Shown here piece by piece: positions 31,901 through 46,311 of a stretch of DNA of 64,000 nucleotides. Every line of letters starts with the position of its first letter. Positions within the stretch are counted from its first letter, which is position 1. A model generated the notes under the pieces. That model was not told where the DNA came from, did not search any database, and saw nothing but the letters and a program-made list of their open reading frames with translations. The DNA comes from Lepidurus packardi (taxonomy: Eukaryota > Arthropoda > Branchiopoda > Notostraca > Triopsidae). The stretch spans positions 1,488,001-1,552,000 of the forward strand of contig JAKZAN010000007.1 in the NCBI GenBank assembly GCA_023053545.1. The letters run 5' to 3'. A program made the position numbers and the translations under genes.

Positions 31901-34900
31901 TGAACTAGGAAGACATGTTCTTTTTTTGCCTTGATAAGGATGACGCAGTTAAAAATTGGAGGCGAACAATCCTTCCAGCCAGACCCCTCATGTGCTTGCC
32001 TCGCTTCAGTGCTAGTGGACATCAGACTTGAAGCAACTCCACAGCCACTTGAATGATTTGTTGACGTTAACATCGCCTTCTTCCCCCTGTGCCCTCTTGG
32101 ACGTTTTTTTTAACTTGTAGTCGCTTTAGAAAAGACCCAACCGTTGCACGGCGGATGCCATAATGTCTTGAGATAGCAAAAAAGGCAGATCTACCGAATA
32201 AAAAATCGGAAGAAAAATCCGTCTTGTAAGCTTGAAGCTGCACAAGAAGAAGAGAACGGAAGGAAGCACGCCAGACTGCACAACCACCGGAGAAAAGACC
32301 CCCGAGTGATTCGACCAAGTGGCATACGGCGGACAAGATCATATTGGAAAAATTTTATGATGCGAACCGCCTCCTCGCTGTTTCTTTTTTACTTTTTATT
32401 GTGCTCTTGTGATTAAAAAAAAATCCGGATCGACAAAGAGCATTCAAAAGTCGACATTCGGGCTTGTAAGGTTCCCCCTATTATCTCATTGCATTCTTTT
32501 GTAGAGAGCCGTCCTTATTAGCCCCTTATTTTATGGAGACACGCCCCTTCCTGAAACTAAAGCAACGAAGACGCTCAGGACGGACATAATTACCAGCGTT
32601 TTTGCCGCCAAATTCCCTACGGCAGGACTGGCTTTGTGTCCGCGAGTGAGGAGGGGGGGAGAAAATTCGACAAACCCCTACTGCCTGTTGGAGGAGTTCC
32701 AGTACAGTAGTAGTACAGGCTCCGTGATTGTAGGCTACCTTATTATACACTCTCTATAACGCATTTGGTCACGTCGACGTAGTAGTAGCCGTAAGGAACG
32801 AAGGAATAGCAGGCTCAAGTGGCTAGTAGAACTGGCCGGCCATTTAACAGACACGCCGTAGAGGAAGTGGGTACTCCACCGTGGTGAAGCTCGTCGAGAC
32901 AGGAAATCGTGGGGGCAGAAGACGCTCAGGCGCTTGCTGAACTGGTCACACTGGGCGAAAAGGCCCAAACCATTCCCACTGTCTTAAGTTATACAAACTG
33001 TTTTCGCTTCGTCGCTTCATTTACGGATTCCATTGTATTCCAGAAATTAGAAGGAAATTCCTACTGCCAGTTTTGAGCCCCTGCCCGGGAATGGATTTGT
33101 ATTGTGTTGACTGCAGCCTTTTCGTTCGTGAAATTCCTTATTGAGAGTGAACCATTCTTCGGATTCATCCTTTTCCCCTAACGAACGTTGGGCTTGTGAC
33201 CAGCCCCAGGAACGTTAGACAGTAGCAAGAATCTTTGGCAATTCAAAGAAGCGGGAGTCCATCATGGAAGCATACGCCAGAACGGTGAGTGTTTTTACCA
33301 TTATGTCCTGGTTAGTTACATTTGGGGTATCCAGGTGGTTTATTCTTCAAAGATTGCGATGTGAAACCATAAGAATCAGCACGTGGTGGAGGATGTACGT
33401 ACTGTCAAATACTTTCTTGAATAGGAGAACAAGATGGAACATTTCTTTGCTCAGAGTTTCGTTATAAAGCTGACAAAGTACCACTTAGATGCATATCCGG
33501 TGATAATGTTTTATGTATTATCAGCTATCAAAGCGTCGAGGTGAAATGGGGAGGGGAGAAGAACGTTTTCATCCCCCAGTTTAAAGGTCTCCTTTCATTG
33601 AAATTTAAATGTCTTGCAAGCTTGCTGCGCGTCTCAGGTGGCGTCTTTTTGTTGTCCTCTTCTTCTGCTTTCTTTTGCAAAAGGGAAGAAACGGTCTGTG
33701 TAAAGTGTCAAGTTTACAGCGATCGCTTCCCTTTTTACGCTCATTTCAGGCTATCGACGATCCGTGTGTTGAAACCAGCAAAATAGCGATCAAATTTCTT
33801 AGATCGGAGCTCGGGATGTGCCATGTCAGGGGCGCTTGTCATCATTTCAATGCTGGCTGTTAGCCTATTCCGAAGTTGTCGACCACGTGTGGACTTTGAA
33901 AGGAACTCCGTTCAAGGATCAGGTTGTTAAGGAGGCTGTACGTGAATACGAGACGCTACAGCATGCAAGTTTCCCCTCCCCCCCCCCAACAGTTTGTAGG
34001 GAGAGACTTTATTTTGGCACCAATTGCTCGCGCTACTCTTTTGAATTCCATACACCCTTGTTCCTAGATTGCCCCCCACTCTAACCGTTGTACCACATGT
34101 GTGCAAGTGTGGATGGATTCCCTATATATTCACGCACATACCCAGAGTTTAAAGGCTAAAGTCGTTAACCCTCTCTTGGGATTCTGAAATAGAGAACAAG
34201 CAAAGTACGAAAAGATGTGGGATGTCAAAAGTCCAAAACTTGAGTCGACGGACTCGATTCAGGTTTCATAAGGGGAAACGAAGAGGACGTGAAAACGTTA
34301 AGTTTTTGCTAGCATCTCAACGTCGTCCTCTCCCGAGAGAGACAGAACGGTGTAGGGGACCATTTACCCCACATTCTCGTCAAATTCTCAGACAAACAAC
34401 CTGCAGAAATACAACGGCGTCGAAGGGGGGGGGGGGGGGGGGAGTCCCTTTTTTCGGGCAAAAGCGTACTCAGGCCTTGTTTTCTTTATTGAGCTGTTGA
34501 GGTAAAAGGAAAATAAAGAAATTTCATTGTTGCGTATCTGCTGTTCCGATTTGGCAGCGAGTTAAAAGGATAAGGAGGAAGTTTCATTGTTGCAATCCGC
34601 TGTTCCCGATTTGGAAGCGTGTGGTTGTGACTGCCGTGGGTCGTCCGTTGACCATTTTAGGATATAAAGTGTGTGGGTAGGATAAAACGGTCTCACTCGT
34701 CAGATTTTCCAATATCCGAGTATAACCGTTGACATGCTTCATACGTAAGCTGTAGTGGTTTAGCCTTTGTTGGCGCTGGCACATCCGCAGAGCCCGGAAT
34801 TCGATCAAAGCCTGTCATCCCGCCACATAGCACTTGTTCATTTCATTCTTTTTTTCTTTCCAACTTCCTTGCCACGTTTCTTGCCTTAAAGTCTATATTT

Positions 34901-37900
34901 TTCCCGAGCTTCATTTCCGTGGAACGTCATACCATGTAAGGAGAGTTTGGGTAGGGATCGCGTAGTTCTGCGACGTTACGTTGCCGTTCTCAGCCTGGCG
35001 TCGCTGGGCAAGACGGGCGGATATCCGTCATGGGGTGGGATGATATGCCTTTAGCCTTTCGTTTTCCTTGGCTTTTGCTTGTGTCGTTGTCGTTGTGTGG
35101 TGGCTTGCTTTTACTATTAAGTTCCTCGCAACCCAACAGAACTCCGTGGGCGTCAACAGCGTCTTTTCACTTGGCCTTCAGCCAAACCGGATATGTTGAG
35201 TTCCCTCTTTCTCTCTCTTTCTGGGACTAGCTTTCAAGCTTTGCAAAGTACTTGCGAGGGAAATGCCTTTTGGTTAAGCGTGACGAATTTTCTTACGTTA
35301 CTTTTTTTTAGCATTGATAAGAAAATAGCCCCCAAAAAAACACTGCAATCCTCGCTTGTAAAATGTCCAGCTTTACGTAAACGGGCTGCCAACAGGATAT
35401 GGATTAAGGGACTACAACTGATAGGTTAATTCCACTTCGTAATCATGTTATGTCTGACTACTAATAAAATAGTGTTATAGTACGCGGTCCGGTGTAGCTA
35501 AATAATCTTTTCGCGTCAAGTTTTTCGAAAGCGGAAGTAGATTAGGCATGCAGCCTCCTGCTACGTTGGCAGCGGCATAATTGACTAGATAAAAGGGTCT
35601 CGTCCTTGACAGTTTAGCTAGTTTCAGAAACGTAGCAGAAAACGGAGGAGAAAAAATAAAAAGGGCCGAAAGCGCGAGTTGGAAGTAAAGCAGAAGCAAC
35701 ACCGGAAGAGAACACGTATCTCTTGTTTATTTCTGACCGGGAAACTAGATTTCTTCGTCATAGTATGGCCATCCATGGGAGATTGTTGTGGTAGTTGAAG
35801 AGTTAGGAAGTCTTGACACGTCTGTCAAGGGAAACTGGACAAAAATTTGAAAGGAACAGGTTGCTTTGCGCAGCAGAAACACGCACATTCCGAGGATGGT
35901 CGTGCAAAGGAAGCCAGAAACAGATTGGTTCTAAAGCGTCCGTAGTCATTCGCGCAAAGCTCGTGGGCCAGAAACTAAGCCAGCCATAAGCCTCCCCGAA
36001 AGTACGACGTTTGTAAAGCGTGAGCGTGAGTGAGTCGGACACTACTCACGTAGGGGCTTGGCAGACGGACAGGCGCGCAAAAAGAGAGCCCAGCCAAAAG
36101 GCAGAGCCTCAGCGTTGAACGCCAGGAACGTGAACAGGTTCTTTCGGTACGAGCCCTGGAAGGTAGTCGTTTCCTTCAGTGACTCTTGTTGACTATCCCA
36201 AGCCGGAAGTGTTGTAAAAGGCGATAGAGCCACAGGGAAATTTAGGATTTGTGAAGAGAGCTGCAAGAAGAAAAAAAGTGGGGAGAAGGTGAAGCTGTTG
36301 GGAAACTGGCCATACTGCCAGTCGCCAGTCTTGTTACAGTTAGTGTGAGAAACCGTTTGCTGCAGTAAAAGTCGTGTTCGCAAACTCACCAAGTGGTTCA
36401 GGTAGGTGGGACAAAATTTGTTTCTAGTTTGTAAATAGAGAACAAGTGTGACCTATGTGCTTAAAGGGGTGGGTTCTTTCCGAAAAGGGTGAAGTTTTTT
36501 TGCACACATGCCAGTCAACTTGGGGAAAAGGGAGATAGGGGGCGAGTAAGAGAATCCAGGCCGATATCTACCACCGTGAGACGGAAATACTACTCCCGTG
36601 ACGTCGTCACCACGATGCGCGATGGCTTTTCTTTTTGTCTAAATTTAACCTTTTTTTCTAACGGAGAGCGCTTCGAACCATTTTTTGGTACCTTGGAACG
36701 CGTGATGAAGTCCCAGAATCCAAGATTAGCTTTACTACTGTGCTAAGCGTCGTAAGGGATTAAAGTTCCGCGCGAATGGCATGATATTCTTAGCTTTAAT
36801 GGAGATCCGGGATTTAAACCACCATTTTCTGTAAGAAGGGAAGAGAGAAAAAAAAGGCTAGGACGTTGCGAAGTGGAAATGCCAACCAATCCCTTAGCTA
36901 GCAACTGGTTTTGTCAGTGGCTCATATCCGGTCTGCTGATAAGGTTGCACATGTTGCATACAGAAACACAAGTGTTCTTATTTGCTAGCTGACTTCTGTC
37001 AAACGTGGCCCTTTTGCAACGAAGTGGCGAGATTCCATTATGTAATAACCATTTATCGCCATCATTAACGCGAAGGCTGGTGGGGAAAGTGTATTTTTGT
37101 GTTTTGTCAGACGAAGAAACCACAAAAAGGGGAAATGAGTCAAGACCTGGAATTTATATTCAATACGACAGAAACCTGTTGGATAGGATGTTACTTAATA
37201 ACGGAAGTAGCTAATCTAAAACTATTATCTTACTACGCACATGCACTGATCAAGTAGCCCTTTATTTTCGTTGACAAAGCCTGCACCCTGCACAGTAGAT
37301 CTATTATGAACTCTTTTCTTGGTCTTACGCTTGCAGTCTTATCAGTCTTATCATGTGATTTGTAACGTCTTAACGGCCCTGGCCATAAAATACCGTATAC
37401 GCGAGTAGGAAAAGGCCAGGAGATTTTCTAAAAACGAACCCCAAAAATTACTTCCGGACTCTTCACGTTCCCAAGAGCGTTGCGTCTTGGAAACAAGCTG
37501 GAAACGACGCGTGTCGAACCCGGAAGTGTGGGCTTGAGGAAAGGCTATTTTCTGGGTTGGACCTATTCCTTTCTGACTTTTTTTTCTGTGTTTTGCGTTG
37601 TCCGGTATTCGTATAGCCTCTATACGTTACTTTTGCTGCACAGCATAGTTCTTGGCTTGGGTGTTTAACTGGCGAGCAGCCGTAAGCCTGATCGATTTTC
37701 GAGGGGTTGGCTTTTTCATAGTCCGAGCAGAACGTTAGTTTGACGCAAGTTTGGATGCCACTCCGCACCCGTATAGCCTTGGCGCGGTTCCGTCCCCTTG
37801 ATACGTTTTACGTCCGTCGCAAGAATTTCCTGACATTGCTAGGGACATATTGCCAAGTGACATGCAAAACGACCGCCTCCCCCCTTTGATACGGCTCACA

Positions 37901-40900
37901 GGAAGGGAGTCTTTACACACACGGATACGGAATAGTTATGCTTGCTCGCAGCCCCCTTTTTAACTTTCCTACACTTGTATGTTCCAAACCTGCTCCAAGA
38001 TGGATGGTATGTGTTACCCGCCTTGTACATCGAATCGTCCCTTCCTTAACGGTAACGTATTCAAAACGAAAAAAAAGGCAGCTCAGTGATCTTACCGAAG
38101 AAGAAGGAGAAGGGAAACCTGTTCGGAGCATTTTCGGGTGCCTCCCATTATACTTACCCAGGAAGGAAGAGAGAACTAGGAAGAAGAAAAGCCCTGCAGT
38201 GAAGAGTCAAGAAGTGGCAATGGCATAGTTGAAAGCCATTCCGAAGAAGCTTTGTTCAACCCCCCCCCCCCCCCTCTCAGCCCTATCATCTGGCTCTATT
38301 AATGCCCTCCACTCTCCCACCTTTGGCCCAAGAGGTGCTATTGAGAGTCGCCGAGACAGAAAAAGGTGACCCTATAAAACGAGCAAGGGGACTTTACCTT
38401 TAATGGAATGGACGGCTAGGAGCAACAGAGTCGAGATACCAGTTAGGACGGGGGGATCAGTCACATTTATCTCCGTTTGACTTTGCCTTGGTGGAAAGAC
38501 AAACCAAATGGGACCATGCGTAGAAGGATAAGCGTCTTTGGTATTTCCTTGTTGGTTAGGATGGTTTTTGGTGCGGTGCGCCTCCAGGTGCAGGGCGATG
38601 TGGCGGTAACAGAAGGGGGAGGTCTCCTAAAAACAAGACCATGGTTGCTATAATGCCGGGGCATCCTTTCGCTTTGGCTTTCCAAGTTCTCACACTTGGA
38701 AGCACTCGGTCAGACAACGGTCCCGAGTTTTCTTCCCGTCTTCCGGCTCTTCTGCATATGTGTCACCTGCTGTTCCCAGGCCTTTTTTTTAGTTCACCGA
38801 CTGCAACAATGATTTCTTATTGAATTTATAAACTGTTATTATCTTGGCCTCGTTGAAATTCGCATTACGAAACGTTATCCCCTTTTTCTTAACGATTGCG
38901 TTCGAATTTGTGGGGGCTTTTCTTTTATAAATCAGCTAGACCACAGCTCAGGATGTTAAAAAAAGCTAGTCAAACGTGTGACGATTTTAAATGCAAAACC
39001 CAGGCCCATTCACTACCATAGCAGGTGATTCTCCGAATTTTATTTATTATGCTGCTCGTATCTTCGACGTATTTCTTCTTTACTTTGCGCAGACAAGGTG
39101 AACATTCAAAAAGAAGGGGACGGGAGACCTTGGCTCTTCCTTTTGGTTCAACGTTTCTATAGCGTGCCAATTCCAAGTCCAAAACGCTGAACGGCTATCT
39201 GTAACCTGCTGCTAGACAAGCCATGCCCGAAGTGGCCGAAGTTCAAAGCTCGAGCTCAGTTTGACACGTAGCAATATGTAAATAAGACGGATACTTGCTT
39301 CTTCCGGGATCTGCTTTCAGGTGAAGGAACGTCAGTCCAGCTAAAAAGGAATTACAGGATTACAGGCGAGGATGTAGGACAAAAGTTACTCGAGCGTCAT
39401 AAGAAGAAGTTTCAAGCTAACAGGTGTCTCGTCTTATTTCCTTTAACTTGCTTTCTGTCCATGGTACGTAACTTAGGAGTACCTGGATTTGGTGTGCAAT
39501 TAGCTTGTGATTAAAAGAAGCACTACTGTAACTGTAACGGTGGAATTTTGTCCAATTTTTACAAGTAAAAAGTGCCAGATCATAACAGGTGGCTGGAGTG
39601 AGAAGATGAAGATGCGAGCACCAGAATTTAGTGTGTCCTCAAATGCCACCTGATAGTTTTAGGGCCGATCTGCTACCTCGCAAATTATCTCCTTAGCATG
39701 GCAGGTTAGACAGCCAAATCAGGGTTTTCCTGCCGTCGAGCGGCGTTCGTGAGAAGAAAAGGTAACGACGTTTTTCGTTAAGAGGCCAAAAATCCGATGT
39801 CTGTTTCGTTTAAAAGGGAGGCCGGATTTACCGTCAATTGACCGGATGTGTTTTTCCAAAATACCATTCCCCGCGTGAGTAGGTTAGTGGGAGTGGGAAT
39901 GATTTGGGATCCATCCACTGATAGCGACACAAATTTAAAAAAAAGTACTTAAGCTTTAGTTCCGTGGTTACGCTCCTTCTGATGAGGAAACTAATCAGGC
40001 GGGTTTTTCTTTGAGAACGGGGATTTTTTCAGCTTGAGGTAGTGCGGTGTGATAATAAGTATCCGATGGAATATACAGGAAAGTAAAACGGAAGGACGCT
40101 GATAAGGAGATTCGCTTATTCACCGAATAGAGGATTTCAAGTCGGCTTTATTGGTTTCGTACTCTCCAAATTTTTAAAGCTGCGTTGAATTGGTATTTTG
40201 GATGGACCCAGTAGGCGACCGTATAGTGCATAATATAAATGCGTGGTCCATGGAAGATGCGCATTTCTCAGGTGTGCCCTGGAGGGAGGAAGGGAAGTTT
40301 TTCAGTCTAAAGCAACAGGAAGAGAAGTTGTGGGGAACAGTGCCCTTCTCCACGGGTAGATCCAAGCCGTGGAAGCAGCAGAATCATACTCAGTAGCTTG
40401 GGACTGGACTAGTGAGTGGTCGCCACTTGTTTGAGGCATAACGTATCGGATTTAATATGTGCCGTGGTGCTTACAATTGCGTAACGAATTCGTGACTTGA
40501 ACTGTGTACAACAAAGCGCTCAGGTAACTACGTAACCATAGCAAAATGGTGTCGAGGGTACCTTTTTCTCCCCCACCCGACAGTTTTGCTTTTCTCTTTT
40601 GCTATATGGCAGCAACTTGCTGCTTTCGGCCGAGCTCAGACCGGAAGAAGAATCTTGTTCGCCCTTCAGTGGTTGAAAACGCTCACAGCCGGATGGAGAG
40701 TTGCCCCTAGCTTGAAAAGGAATTCGTATTCTTATGACTTTAGCTTAAGGTGCTTGTATTGTCTGGTTGAATTCAGGTGGAGAACAAGGTAGAGTAGACT
40801 ACAGTATTCTCAAATGCTACCCTGGCTACCGTTGAGTGAAAACTTCAGACTATTTATTTAAAAAATCTAAAAATGTAAAGCAGTTTTTAGGCGATCTTAT

Positions 40901-43102
40901 TCAAAACAGGTTGTCTTTGGAAAACCACTTATTAATGAAAGAAATAAAAAAAATTCAGTTCTTAATTTCAGGAATCAGTTTTGATGCAGGACTTTTTTAG
41001 AATAGTTGTGGTTGGAAGAGCTGAGGTTCTGGTCGAAAAATGTATCTCTATGCGTGAAGTTCTGGGAATGCTTAACTTTGTCAATCGTCATCGCAGAGAA
41101 GAGCCAAAAAGGTTTCGGGGATGCGTTCGTCTCTTTGGTTTTTTTTCAAGCCGTTTTTACTTGGCTGTCTCCGTAATTTTAGCTTGGCAAGTTGTGCAGG
41201 AAGAAATGTTGGCCTTCACCTGTGCTCCGTTCGTTTTCGTTATTTCTGGCTTTAGGTAGAGGTAGTAGTAAGGGCGCATAGCTACGTAGTGCGTTACGAC
41301 CAGGCGGCCAAGTTTACTCGGGTGTCGTCTATCTTGGGTAATGCAAATGCAATCTATTTTTTAACGTACTCATAACCGGCATTAGCCAGTCCGCATTCCG
41401 CCCCCTTTCGCCTTTTAATGGCCAAAACCCTATAAAAAGACGAAGGCCTACATACTGATGACCAATTTGAATGAACTAAGAAGGCCAAAAATTAAAAAAA
41501 ACGGAAAGACAAAAAAAGAAGAAGACCAGCGAGGAAGAAGATTTCGGAGGCCAATGGCCGGGCAAAGGTAGGCGTCTCTGCGGGCACCTGAGGCTGGGAT
41601 ATGTTGTAAGTGTATATATACCTTTTCTGCCTCCCCCCATGTCCGTATGCGTGTTGTGCAGCAAGAACTGCCCCGGAGACTTCATCTCTTTACCTGCTCT
41701 TTTAAAGCTGCTCTGCTTTGCATAGACCAGGATGGAAGGAGATGACCAATTCCGCTACTTTGAACTCATAGAAAACCACTTGCCCGGCAACTCGAAACTG
41801 AGGTTGCAACTTCCTCTCGTCTCCACATGGACCCTTTAGGGGGAAAGTGCTGCTGTTTCTCGTACCTACAACCCACCTGTCGTTGATTATATGAAAAACG
41901 GCAGCGGAATGTGGCTTTTTGAGCATGGTAGCAGGAGGATTGTCGGCTACCATACCTAAACGATAAAAGGTTATTTCAACTTGACCCGGAAGTCTCTATG
42001 GTTTAATTACGATGAAGCGCAGTCGTTAGGTCGTAGCAGTCGTTAGGTCGTAATCCAGGAGAGGAGGAAAGGAAATGGGTGATTAGTTTACTTTGGTATT
42101 ATATCCGGATATTTCTCCTTCGTGCTTGTCCGTTCTTCTTCTCCCAGGCTTTATTTTAGCCCCGTCAATTAGTGCGGGTGAGATGGGAAAAGCAAGGGTT
42201 CGCTATTTCGGGAAGGGAACCTGCTGCCTGTCGAAAAAAGATCGTCCATTCCGAGACTAAGGCCGGCAAATTAGCATAAGAATGCTGCGGAGTTCATTAG
42301 CTGAGTCGGTGCAAGCTGGCTAGAATTTGTTGCGAGGAAAGCCCGTTTGGTTGGCTCGTTTAGCTATAGAGGAAAAGTTGCGTCAGCGTTGGCAGTTATG
42401 CCGGCTCTTACAAGGAGGATCTTGTCAATAAAAAGAAAAAAACAACGCTACCAAAAGCACGGTACAAAACTTGCGGATCGTTAGCGGGAAAACGTGTCGG
42501 CAAGGCAATCAATAAGTATTCTTCCAGCCGTTGTTGAACGGCTGGAAGTCCTCTATGTGCTTTTGTGTACGCGTGTCATGCCAGGTCGCGTTTTTTCCCT
42601 ATTTCTGTGAATATTGGTCCCGTTATCGAGTGACCTAGCTACCTTTCTAGCTGGCGAGCCTCGAAACTTAATAGCCCTAATTCTGCTTTTCAGACGGTCA
42701 GGTACAGTGACGTACGAACACATGCAGTCTAGTTTACAATACTTTAACTAGGGACGAAGCCTCAAAGTGGGCTATAATCAATACACTACAAAGGCAACGC
42801 GTTCCTAGAGTAATTTAGGTGACAGTACACTAAAAGTAGTCATAAGGTAGAAATAATGATTTAATAGCACTGTCTTGTGCTGTTCGTTTCCAACTAGCTT
42901 CAGTCCCTTACTTGGGAGTTTTTAGTCACCCTTTTACCATGACTTCTTTGAAGAATTTTCAAGAATTTGGATTGCATCATAGCGGAGGTATTGATTCCAA
43001 GTTTCATTGCTCTTATATAGAATCGAAGCGAGAGCGGGTTGCCGTCCAGCCCTGGACATAATTTGTGGAACCACGCCCACGTTACGAACACTATTCACTT
43101 AG
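28947..43102. other. 14-kb region without recognised coding sequence upstream of yan
   Basis: Many short open frames exist but none shows family similarity, paired splice sites with matching phase, or sustained coding composition. Homopolymer tracts occur (C-run near 33978, G-run near 34427-34442, C-run near 38259-38275), as does an 18-bp tandem pair near 42015-42050 (AGTCGTTAGGTCGTA). Elsewhere in the window genes are packed within a few hundred bases, so a stretch this long directly 5' of a developmental ETS repressor plausibly holds its non-coding first exon(s), first intron and enhancers. I could not locate the upstream exon. Confidence 0.5.
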
Positions 43103-45250
43103 CACCGCCTCCTATTCCGCCTATGAAAGTGCCTGTGCGGCCGCCTCCCTTGAAACCCGTACCGGTGTCGGTAGGAAATTCTGGTGGCGGAGTACCCTTG
43201 TCGCCTTTGGCCATGGATCGTTTGGGCTTGCCGTTGTCGTTGCCCTTTAGCCCGGATTTGCTGTGGCGCTATCCGCTCGCTGCCATGTCACCTGCACAAC
43301 CGCCCCAATCGCCTTTAATGGATAAATCGCAATTACCCGGTGCCCTAGGTAAGTCCCATTTGACTCACCAAAACATTCCAGAAGACTACAGCATGTTTGT
43401 TATTCTGTACTAGGTCCTGATCCTCGGTCCTGGGCTCGTGAAGACGTGGCGACGTTCTTGCGTTGGTGCGAGCGGGAATTTGATTTACCTCCCTTTGATA
43501 TGGAAAAGTTCCAGATGAACGGTAAGTTTAGAGCGCTTGTAGAGGAAAATTCCCCCAAAATGCAAGGGATAGAAATAGCATGGTAATGAGTAAAAATCCA
43601 CTTGGAAATAGCCGAGAGTATATATACAAACATAGCTAGGGAGCTGTGTGAGGGGATTGAATTTGTAAATTGATGGAATCCAGATAACTTCCCTAAAGGA
43701 TTTATACTCCCATGGTACTCCATGCTATCCCTTTGCCATTTGCATAAGAATTCGTTTTCCTGTTCCGTGTCATTCCTGAACTTTTTATTCGTAAGTAGTT
43801 TTCTAACCCGTTTGGTTTGTTTATTCCTTTGCAGGCAAAGCATTGTGTCTGCTCAATAAAAGCGATATCACGGAAAGAGCTCCTAGTGGCGGAGACGTTA
43901 TCCATAACGCGCTTCAGCTACTCTTACGAGACGTTCCTTATTTGGGTCGCATGCCCAACAGTCCACTCACACCCCATCCCTTGACGTCTCTCACGCATTC
44001 ACATTTAATACAAGGCAACCACTCCCACGGACTTTTGTCTCCTCCTGGTTCAGCACGCACGCCCACATCAGCGTCTTGGCCTTCATCCACGCCCCTCTTT
44101 GCTTCAGCCGACCTCCATAACTTGGGGCACATTATCCAGCAAACCAACTCGGTTACGCTGAGCCCTGCCCCATCCGGCGATAGCAGTCAGTCGACTGGCA
44201 GTCCACAACATGGCGAACAGGCCAATAGCCAAGGCCACGCCCATAACCATGGTCCCACCATGAATTACAGCATAGCTGGTAATGGGAATCACCAAGCCGG
44301 AGGCAGTGCGGGCAGTACGTCAGCCAGTGGGAGCCAATCAGACTCGGAGGAAAGTTTGCAAGACCAAAGTCCACAGCGGTCGCCTGTTTCGCTGAATGCC
44401 CACATACCACCCCTGTCACCTGGGCCTATGCAGACCCTTAAAGAAAATGTGACCAACGGAAGGGAAAGCGATACTTTGGATTCTAATTCGAGTAATTTTT
44501 AGTAACTTTCATAAAACAAGACAAATCCATATTAATTGACGCCTTTTTCTCTTTTCTTAAACAGATGGAAGACTACTATGGGATTTCTTGCAGCAATTAC
44601 TGAATGATCCCAGTCAACGTTATTCCCTTTACATTGCCTGGAAGAATCGTGACACTGGAGTCTTCAAGATTACCGATCCTGCCGGTTTGGCACGATTATG
44701 GGGCATCCAGAAGAATCACCCTTCGATGAATTACGATAAAATGTCCCGTGCCTTGCGTTACTATTACCGCGTGAACATTCTCCGGAAAGTTCAAGGAGAA
44801 AGGCATTGTTACCAGTAAGAAAACCCCTTACAAATGAGGACTTTCTGTTCATTTTTATTAACTTTCTTAACTCTTGACAGATTTTTGCGGAATCCTGTGG
44901 AGCTGAAAAGCATCAAGAACATTTCCCTGCTCAGACACCAAATGGTCTCTGCTGGTAGTGCCGTTTCCCAACCCGCCGCTCCCAAAGCTGTAGATTACGC
45001 AGCTGACAGCACGCCCTTGAAAGTTGGACGGTATTCTCCGAACGGAGACTATGCTTATGAAGCAGGTTACGAGGACTGTGACATGCCTACTGATTTAAGT
45101 ATGGAAAGCTGCGAAAGGCGTATTACGGCGTCGTTGGAAAGACCGCATCCTTTTTCGCCGACCGTCAAATCCGAAAATATAGCCATGGCTACGTTGGACA
45201 GACCTAACTCTTTCTTATCGACGGTAAAGTCCGAGAAAGTAGCCTCGTGA
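43103..45250 (+). CDS. aop: ETS transcriptional repressor Yan (anterior open / ETV6-ETV7 group)
   Basis: Nuclear repressor that opposes Ras/MAPK-activated ETS factors in receptor tyrosine kinase signalling. Exons: 43103-43348, 43414-43521, 43835-44491, 44565-44814, 44881-45250 (TGA). From the first in-frame ATG (43123) this gives 536 residues. The proline-rich N-terminus is followed by SPDLLWRY; the pointed/SAM domain spans exons 2-3 (DPRSWAREDVATFLRWCERE ... FQMNGKALCLLNKSDI ... DVIHNALQLLLRDV); a long serine/proline region has many S/T-P MAPK-type sites; the ETS domain spans exons 4-5 (LLWDFLQQLL, DTGVFKI, WGIQKNHPSMNYDKMSRALR, YYYRVNILRKVQGERHCYQF). The C-terminus has PTDLS (CtBP-type motif, 45086-45100) and two VKSE sumoylation-type sites. 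The first exon may extend 5' or be preceded by an unseen exon; the acceptor at 43102 is only fair and the true start is uncertain. Confidence 0.94.
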
Positions 45251-46311
45251 AAATGAGTTAGACATTTTGAGCCTCCCTGGGATTCAGAACGCCTTGCAAA
45301 ACGGGATCCGCAGACGTAAGGATGGGGGAAAGTGATGTGCAATTCTTTTGTGCCTTAATTTCACAAGGACATTAATGACAGTTTGAAGCAAGACGGAAAA
45401 GCAAAAGCGCTAAAGGATTTCAAAACGTGTTCAGTTTTGTTAATTATGTTGAATTAGCGGAGGCTTGTGCCAGTGATATATAAAGAAGCAGACTTTTTTT
45501 GGAGGGGGAGCGTTTGTGTAAATATGAAGTTCGTTGGTTTGCTTCCAACTTGTTTCGCCTGCCTCCTGGAAATTGGGAATGTGTTGTTTTCTCTTGTTCG
45601 AGGCGTTGCTTTCGCGTTTCTGCTTAAGAGTTTGAGATTGGTTTGCGCCGTTTCTGCGAAAAGTTGACCATGAAAAGGTTTTTACCCGTTGACCATGAGA
45701 TAGTTGATATTATAAGAGTTACTCGCTATATAGGGACAACGAAAGCTCAGCCATATTTCATTTCAATACGAAATCGAAAAACCCAGTGTAAGGGGAAAGT
45801 ATTGGGAGGTATTGAAGAAAAAGTAAAACTGGTTTGATCTCCTCTTAAACGAGATGCCACAAACAACAGATGATTGTAAAACGAACGCCTCTTAGCGAAA
45901 TTATAGCCCGCAGAAGTTGTCCACCAAAAAACACAAAGCTTGTTTTGTAAGATGTTATGTCCAATTATTTCGAAAGTTATTTTTTCTGTATTGGAGAACC
46001 CCCTAGAAGCCAAGAATAGAATTTTTACGATTGGGGAAAAAGGTCATACAGTTTGATTCCTGTCCGAGCATTTGGTGGAGATCCTCGTTTTTCAGTAGAA
46101 AACTCACGTGGATCACGTATTGTTGCAACCTGACTGTGTCTGTATCAAAAAAACGAGGTGAGACGGCAGGCAACAAACCAGGACCGTTGTCAGTACTCTT
46201 TGTACCTTAAACGTGGACAGAAGTTAAGGTGATATTAGTGAAGTGATTGTTTTACGGGAAAATTATACATACAATTAAATTGCTTAAGTGTGGACTAAGT
46301 TGCTAAGAAAT
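45251..46311. other. 3' flank of yan / upstream of the EAR gene
   Basis: Contains the yan 3' UTR and presumably the promoter of the next gene. No further gene, RNA or repeat is recognised. Confidence 0.45.

Noticed and set aside
33264..33283. Short ATG exon with a GTGAGT donor, considered as the first coding exon of yan
   Set aside because: Its phase does not fit the acceptor at 43102 or any other acceptor that keeps the yan frame open.
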